NCBI RefSeq assembly: GCF_035712445.1
Contig: NZ_DASTAT010000061.1
Location: forward strand, 36,864-100,863
Reading direction: 5' to 3'
Source of the DNA: Oligoflexus sp.
GTDB lineage: Bacteria > Bdellovibrionota_B > Oligoflexia > Oligoflexales > Oligoflexaceae
Length of the DNA: 64,000 bases
Shown here in pieces: positions 59,676-64,000 of this stretch. The stretch's first letter is position 1; each line of letters starts with the position of its first letter. A program made the translations under genes and the position numbers. The notes under the pieces are model-generated. The model made no database searches. It saw only the letters and a program-made list of their open reading frames with translations, and was not told the origin of the DNA.

Positions 59676-60980
59676 GAGCCAACTGGAAATCAACGTTCCG
59701 AATCACGCCTTGATAGCTGAAGGGTGATTCATAGCGTTCGGAAACAGGCCCCCCGGAATCCTCGCCGACATCGAAGGTATCGTACTGGGAGTAAACAGCT
59801 GGTGTGGTCTGCGGGATATCGCGCTCACCCAATGGTTGTAGGTGGTTCGCGAACCGAGTTCATTCATATGTTCCAGGTTCTCCTCGAAATTCTCCGGCAG
59901 CGCATTGAAAATGCGGGCTTCATTGTAGCTGCCTTCCAGCCCGCCTTCCCCGCTGGCCCCGTTGTCCGAGGTAATGATGATGATGGTGTTATCCATCCTG
60001 CCGCTTTTTTCCAGAGCGGCCAGCAGCCTGCCGAATTCCTGATCGGTGTGATCAAGATAACCGGCGAAGGTCTCCTGCATCCTGCTGTAAAGGCGCTTTT
60101 CATCGGCATTCAGCTCATCCCAGGCTTTGATATCCTTGGGTCTCGGCGCGAGCTGGGTATCCTGGGGCACGATGCCGGCGAGCTTCTGACGAGCCAGCTC
60201 CTCTTCCCGCACGCGATCCCAGCCCTGATCAAAACGGCCCTTATACTTATCAATGAAAGACTGCGGCGCATGATGCGGGGCGTGCATCGCTCCTGTCGCA
60301 TAATAAAGGAAGAAGGGCTTGTCCGGGCTATGACTCGTCTCCTGCTGCAGCCATGCAATAGCCTGATCGGTCATGTCCGTTGTGAAATGATACTCCGGAC
60401 GACCCGCAGCCGGTGTCAGAGGTTTGCCGTTGTCCCAGACCAGTGGTTCCCACTGGGACGCATCACCCGCCATGAATCCATAAAAGCGCTCAAAGCCGAG
60501 CCCCATCGGCCAAAGATCAAACGGACCGTCGGGCCGCACCTGATCCACGGGCGTATTATGCCACTTGCCAAAGGCAGCCGTCGCATACCCGCTGTGCCGC
60601 AAGGATTCCACCAAAGACCACTTGTCCTTCGGAATATGGCTCGTGTAGCCAGGCTCGTCCGTCTGCAGTTCAACGATGACGCCTGTGCCTACGGAGTGAT
60701 GGTTGCGACCTGTCAGCAGAGCAGCGCGTGACGGTGAGCAGAGAGCCGTGGTATGGAAATTGGTGTAGCGAATGCCCATCCTCGCTATGCGATCCATATG
60801 AGGTGTTTCCGTAATGCCTCCGAAGGATCCAAGCTGAGCAAAGCCCACATCATCCAGCATGAAGATCAGAACATTGGGCTGGGAAGGAGCCTGATCCGGC
60901 GACGGAGCGGCTGCGGACAGGGGCTGGACCAGAACCGATAGACCCATGACCAGCATGGGCCTCATAGGGATTTTAATCAT
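59638..60980 (-). pseudogene. Arylsulfatase disrupted by an internal deletion with frame loss
   Basis: The gene starts well (GAGGTGAG before ATG 60980; signal peptide ending LSAA) and reads LIFMLDDVGFAQLGSFGG, the formylglycine motif CSPSRAALLTGR, GKWHN, FLYYATGAMHAP and ITSDNGASGEGG, all correct for a type I sulfatase. At TYNHW (about 59830) the frame loses homology and stops at 59703. The frame one base away then encodes IPQTTPAVYSQYDTFDVGEDSGGPVSE and YESPFSYQGVIRNVDFQL, which is the C-terminal strand set of long arylsulfatases. A few hundred residues of the C-terminal half are therefore missing at the junction. The part holding the active site is intact, but the fold is truncated, so activity is unlikely. 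Confidence 0.75.
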
Positions 60981-61001
60981 GACTCACCTCATTGATTAGG
61001 A

Positions 61002-61997
61002 TCAGGAAGCTGATTTCACGCAGCGAAAACCGACATTCGAACCTGCGCTATCCACGGCGCCCTTGCCCCGTGATCCCACGAGGTAACGTGTGCAATAGCG
61101 ATCACTGCAAAGAAAAGATCCGCCGCGCTGAACGCGTTTCTGTGTATTGGGTTCACTCGGATCCACACTGGAATCGGGGCCTTTCGGATTGTGCACAACG
61201 CCCTGGGCGGCATCGCGGGCATAGGTATCCGGTCGGTACCAGTCTGCCGTCCACTGCCAGACATTGCCGCTGATATCGTAAAGCCCATAGCCATTCGGCG
61301 GAAAAGAGCGGACAGGGGACGTGCGGGCAAAGCCATCGTCCAGGGTATTCTCACTCGGAAATTTTCCCTGCCAGATGTTGGCCGGCCAACGGCCTCCTGG
61401 TTTCAGTTCATCACCCCAGGCATAGCGTTTCCCCTTGAGCCCACCACGCGCGGCATATTCAAATTCCGCTTCGGTCGGCAGGCGTTTGCCAGCCCATTGG
61501 CAGTAGGCTGCGGCATCGCTGTAAGCGATATGAACGACGGGATGATCCCATCGTTCGTTAATCTGCGTTGAAGGACCCTCGGGATGCTGCCACGAGGCGC
61601 CAGCCACATAGCTCCACCACTGCAAGGCATCGTCGAGCGTGTCCACTCGATCAGGAGGCGTAAACACAGCCGAGCCTGAAACCAATTTCTCCGGGGGAAC
61701 ATCGGGATAATCCTTCGGCTGAAGCGGGCGTTCCGCCACTGTCCGATAGCCGGTCTTCGCTGCAAACCCTTTAAAATCCCGGTTGGTGACTGGCGTCTGA
61801 TCCATCCAAAAACCGGAAAGATGAACGGTGTGCAAGGGGAGCGCGTCGCTCAGCTGACAGTTCCTGCAGCCCATTTCAAAACGCCCTTCCGGAATCCAGA
61901 CCATGCCCGCTTCCCTCGGCTTCCCGACCTTATGGCCGTTGCCAGCGGCGGAAAGAAGGACGATGCTTCCCAAGACGAGAAGGCTGTGTCTACGCAT
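61002..61997 (-). CDS. Formylglycine-generating enzyme (sulfatase-modifying factor)
   Basis: 331 residues from ATG 61997 (AGAGGT upstream). An N-terminal signal peptide places it in the periplasm. The DUF323/SUMF1 fold is complete: MVWIPEGRFEMG, HTVHLSGFWMDQTPVTNRDF, WDHPVVHIAYSDAAAYCQWAG, KRLPTEAEFEYAARGG, YDISGNVWQWTADWY and RGGSFLCSDRYCTRY. Cys297 and Cys302, five apart, are the equivalents of the two Cu-binding/redox Cys of true FGE (human Cys336/Cys341), so this is a canonical FGE, not just a C-type lectin relative. It converts the Cys of CxPxR to formylglycine. The sulfatase gene follows 21 nt downstream and carries that motif, but is broken. Confidence 0.93.
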   Translation of the reverse strand: MRRHSLLVLGSIVLLSAAGNGHKVGKPREAGMVWIPEGRFEMGCRNCQLSDALPLHTVHLSGFWMDQTPVTNRDFKGFAAKTGYRTVAERPLQPKDYPDVPPEKLVSGSAVFTPPDRVDTLDDALQWWSYVAGASWQHPEGPSTQINERWDHPVVHIAYSDAAAYCQWAGKRLPTEAEFEYAARGGLKGKRYAWGDELKPGGRWPANIWQGKFPSENTLDDGFARTSPVRSFPPNGYGLYDISGNVWQWTADWYRPDTYARDAAQGVVHNPKGPDSSVDPSEPNTQKRVQRGGSFLCSDRYCTRYLVGSRGKGAVDSAGSNVGFRCVKSAS

Positions 61998-62025
61998 GGT
62001 GTTGACCTCTCGCTCTTGACTCAAG

Positions 62026-62280
62026 TCAATGACTGACCTTCACATCGGCCTTGGACCTGGCAGGAGACTCGCAAAGACTCCGGGATTTTTGCGCCTCGTT
62101 TCTGGCGAGGAAACCATAACCGGGACGAACGATGGCCGTGCGTGAGGCCGCGACCACAGTCCCTCCATAAGGTCCTTGCGCGACCACAGCCGTGCGCCTT
62201 GCCACCAAAGCGGATGCTGAGTTGCACCAAAGGCCTGAAGACAGGACGAGGCTCAGAAGGGCAAAATATCGTGTTTTCAT
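62026..62280 (-). CDS. Small exported protein
   Basis: 84 residues with AGAGAGGATG upstream of the ATG. Signal peptide ends NSASA; the mature part starts LVARRTAVVAQGP. A loose internal repeat is visible (RTAVVAQGPYGG / RTAIVRPGYGF). The Arg-, Gly- and Val-rich mature chain would be short and basic. No family recognised. It is placed between the DUF2092 and FGE genes on the same strand with gaps of 27 and 28 nt, so it is part of the operon. Confidence 0.75.
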   Translation of the reverse strand: MKTRYFALLSLVLSSGLWCNSASALVARRTAVVAQGPYGGTVVAASRTAIVRPGYGFLARNEAQKSRSLCESPARSKADVKVSH

Positions 62281-62307
62281 AAAGGCATCCTCTCTTTATT
62301 CAGCGCA

Positions 62308-63045
62308 TTAAAATGTGGAGCGGAACGTTCCCGGCGCAAAGGGAACCAGAGAGGCTCCTTCAGGGATTTGTGCGACGAACATGCTGTCGGCGATCTCGGT
62401 ATTGAACTTCCACTCGCCGAAGGTGACTTCATACTCCGGCGCCTGGCTCAGGCTGCGGGTCGTGATCACGGATTTACAGATGAAGGTGTTGTCCCCCTGG
62501 GAAAGCCAGAGCTGCCAGTCAGCCAGCGGCGTGCGCACAGCGATATGCTCGCAATTACGACCGGCGATGCGACTCGTTCCGATATAGCGGGCTTTCTGCA
62601 CGCTCTTCAGCGCCAGTTCACTCAGATCGCTGAGAAAGAGATCCGCCAGCGGGGCTTCAATATTCAAGCTGCCGAGTTTCGCCACGAGATCATCAATATC
62701 GCCAGCAAGATTTTCCTGAGCGTACTTTTTCTGAACCGGCTCGATGACGGTCAGGGATTTTCCGTCAAAGTAGGCTCTTTGATTCTCGTCACCGCTCTTG
62801 GTCGCGAAGATTTTGTCGGGACGCTTGAAGCGGACTTCCATCCGAAATGTTTTCTTGATCTTGAACTCATCCACAGGCTCGATTTCATCCAAGGTCGCAA
62901 CCGCGTTCACGGAAATGCTCTGGGCCGATTCCAACCGGTCTGTGGCTTTTTTCAAAAGCCCGATAGCGCGGTCGTACGAAGCATCGGCCCATACCTGAGT
63001 GGAAACCATAAGCAAAGCTGTACCGGTGATAAAAGTCTTCATCAT
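62308..63045 (-). CDS. DUF2092-family periplasmic protein
   Basis: 245 residues with a signal peptide (ending QVWA-D). The body has the DUF2092 pattern: RLESAQSISVNAVATLDEI, MEVRFKRPDKIFATKSGDENQRAYFDGKSLTVIEP and DWQLWLSQGDNTFICKSVITTR, a half-barrel fold like LolA/LolB that can shield an acyl chain. The start is ATG 63045 or 63042. It is the first gene of the operon ending in FGE and sulfatase. I recall DUF2092 genes beside sulfatase/FGE pairs in other bacteria. A carrier role for a lipid-like molecule is plausible but unproven. Confidence 0.85.
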   Translation of the reverse strand: MMKTFITGTALLMVSTQVWADASYDRAIGLLKKATDRLESAQSISVNAVATLDEIEPVDEFKIKKTFRMEVRFKRPDKIFATKSGDENQRAYFDGKSLTVIEPVQKKYAQENLAGDIDDLVAKLGSLNIEAPLADLFLSDLSELALKSVQKARYIGTSRIAGRNCEHIAVRTPLADWQLWLSQGDNTFICKSVITTRSLSQAPEYEVTFGEWKFNTEIADSMFVAQIPEGASLVPFAPGTFRSTF

Positions 63046-63208
63046 AGAAATTTTTCACTCCATACAAAAGCGTTCACAGGTTCTGTGTCTTTGTTCGGTT
63101 TTCTTACAACGCGCATTTTTTTTCGAAATTGGAATTGTTACCCGCTGGTGTTAACCCGGGGTGAATCACGCCCTCAAAGATCGATTAATTTATTTGTTAA
63201 GGGATGGC

Positions 63209-64000
63209 TCAGGCCGGTCCGCGCAGGCGCGTGCTTTTCATCAGGCGACTGATGATGTTGACGAGATTTTGTTTTTTGATGGGTTTGACGAGATAGGAAT
63301 CACAGCCGGCTTGAATCGCGGCATCAATATCGGTCTGCAGGACGGAGGACGTGAAAGCGATGACGAAGGCCCGCGGCAGGTGTTCGTTGTGTTCGTGCTG
63401 ACGAATGAGCTGCGTCGCCTCGATGCCGCCCATGACCGGCATATTGAGGTCCATGAGGACGATATCGAAATGCCCATTTTTATAGGCTTCGACGCCCTTC
63501 TGCCCGTCTTCGGCGAAGGTGAGTTTCCAGGGGAACGATTTGAGATAGATCTGGACCAGGTCGTGGTTGTCCTCGGAGTCATCAACATAAAGGATGCTGA
63601 GCGGACGATCGGCTCTTTCATCCAGAGCGGGTGCCGGGGCCTGGCCTTTTTTCCAGCTCACGAAAAAGCGCGTGCCGTTGCCCAGCTGACTCTCGACTTC
63701 CAGCTTGCCTTGACTCAGGCTGATGAATTCGCGACACAGCCCGAGTCCCAGGCCGGTGCCCCGTTCATCCTTCGTGCCTTTCTCGGTGAACCAGCCGTCT
63801 CTTTGAAAGAGCTTGTCTATGTGCACGGGTGCGATGCCCACACCGTTGTCCTCGATCATCATCAGAATTTTGTCGCGATCGTCGGTCGCGCGGCAAAGGA
63901 TGTAGCCTTCTTCCGAACGCGTGAACTTGATGGCATTGGCGACGAGGTTGCGAATGACCGTGGACACCATCATGCGGTCGGCGTGGACCCAGATGTCGGG
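63209..64000 (-). CDS. Hybrid sensor histidine kinase, 5' part beyond the window
   Basis: 264 codons are visible and the frame stays open to the window edge (PDIWVHADRMMVSTVIRNLV continues upstream of the first Met), so the gene is truncated. HATPase_c comes first: NLVANAIKFT, DNGVGIA and GTGLGLGL. Then a receiver domain of ~120 residues: ILYVDDSEDNH, phospho-acceptor in IVLMDLNMPVMGG, AFTSS and LVKPIKKQ. The C-terminus RLMKSTRLRGPA ends the protein. The sensor and HisKA lie outside the window. A soluble or membrane-linked nature cannot be told. Confidence 0.9.
   Translation of the reverse strand, partial: PDIWVHADRMMVSTVIRNLVANAIKFTRSEEGYILCRATDDRDKILMMIEDNGVGIAPVHIDKLFQRDGWFTEKGTKDERGTGLGLGLCREFISLSQGKLEVESQLGNGTRFFVSWKKGQAPAPALDERADRPLSILYVDDSEDNHDLVQIYLKSFPWKLTFAEDGQKGVEAYKNGHFDIVLMDLNMPVMGGIEATQLIRQHEHNEHLPRAFVIAFTSSVLQTDIDAAIQAGCDSYLVKPIKKQNLVNIISRLMKSTRLRGPA

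Noticed and set aside
1-64000. tRNA, rRNA, CRISPR, IS ends, attachment sites or replication origin
   Set aside because: I looked for acceptor stems, T-loops, spaced direct repeats, transposase motifs and DnaA-box clusters and saw none; a covariance-model search would be needed to exclude small RNAs.

Overview
The window is a gene-dense, double-stranded mosaic from a Gram-negative chromosome of moderately high GC. It contains TypA, DbpA, TopB, PdxH and a tRNA-dihydrouridine synthase, and it is unusually rich in secreted proteins, lipoproteins and signalling proteins. Three or four sensors carry the 7TM-DISM receptor architecture, two of them fused to class III nucleotide cyclases. With the many exported orphans, this fits Bdellovibrionota (Oligoflexia-like). 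That placement is inference from gene content; there is no rRNA or marker tree to test it. I see no tRNA, rRNA, CRISPR array, insertion sequence or prophage.

Layout. 1-3.4 kb: 3'-truncated topB and a hybrid histidine kinase. 3.7-6.7 kb: typA and a dihydrouridine synthase. 6.9-10.4 kb: a small acidic lipoprotein, a short COG0523 GTPase with a perfect 12-bp dyad upstream, and an MBOAT/SGNH-like acyl-transfer pair. 10.4-19.6 kb: a 7TM-DISM cyclase, a GH16-like secreted protein, a CPBP protease, a two-membrane-segment protein resembling FliF joined to FliG, a Dabb protein, a cyclic-nucleotide-binding protein, a CNT nucleoside transporter and a trypsin-like lipoprotein. 20-29 kb: a duplicated-domain exported protein, an exported LOG-family protein followed by an organophosphate antiporter, a kinase-fold orphan, Hpt-REC, a CopZ-like chaperone behind a CueR-type promoter, a DPBB/expansin-like protein, DbpA and a V8-like protease. 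29-38 kb: a 7TM-DISM CheA-like kinase, a second one broken by an internal deletion, a GNAT, and a lipoprotein with eleven ~42-residue repeats. 38-49.4 kb: DUF1028, CDF and ZIP-like metal transporters, PdxH, a 1345-residue sensor/phosphorelay/cyclase chimera, and a histidine kinase/hydroxylase/response regulator operon. 49.4-64 kb: an apparently inactive M1-peptidase-like exported protein, a DUF2079 membrane protein, a stand-alone A-T-TE NRPS-like enzyme, lipoproteins, a metallopeptidase, a DUF2092/small protein/FGE/sulfatase operon in which the sulfatase is broken, and a truncated hybrid kinase.

How the parts fit. Two cyclases plus a cyclic-nucleotide-binding effector suggest an active cNMP network beside the phosphorelays. 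The exported LOG protein and the sugar-phosphate antiporter may form a periplasmic nucleotide-salvage pair. The canonical FGE would have matured the sulfatase that is now disrupted. Convergent neighbours repeatedly overlap at their stop codons, so the chromosome is tightly packed.
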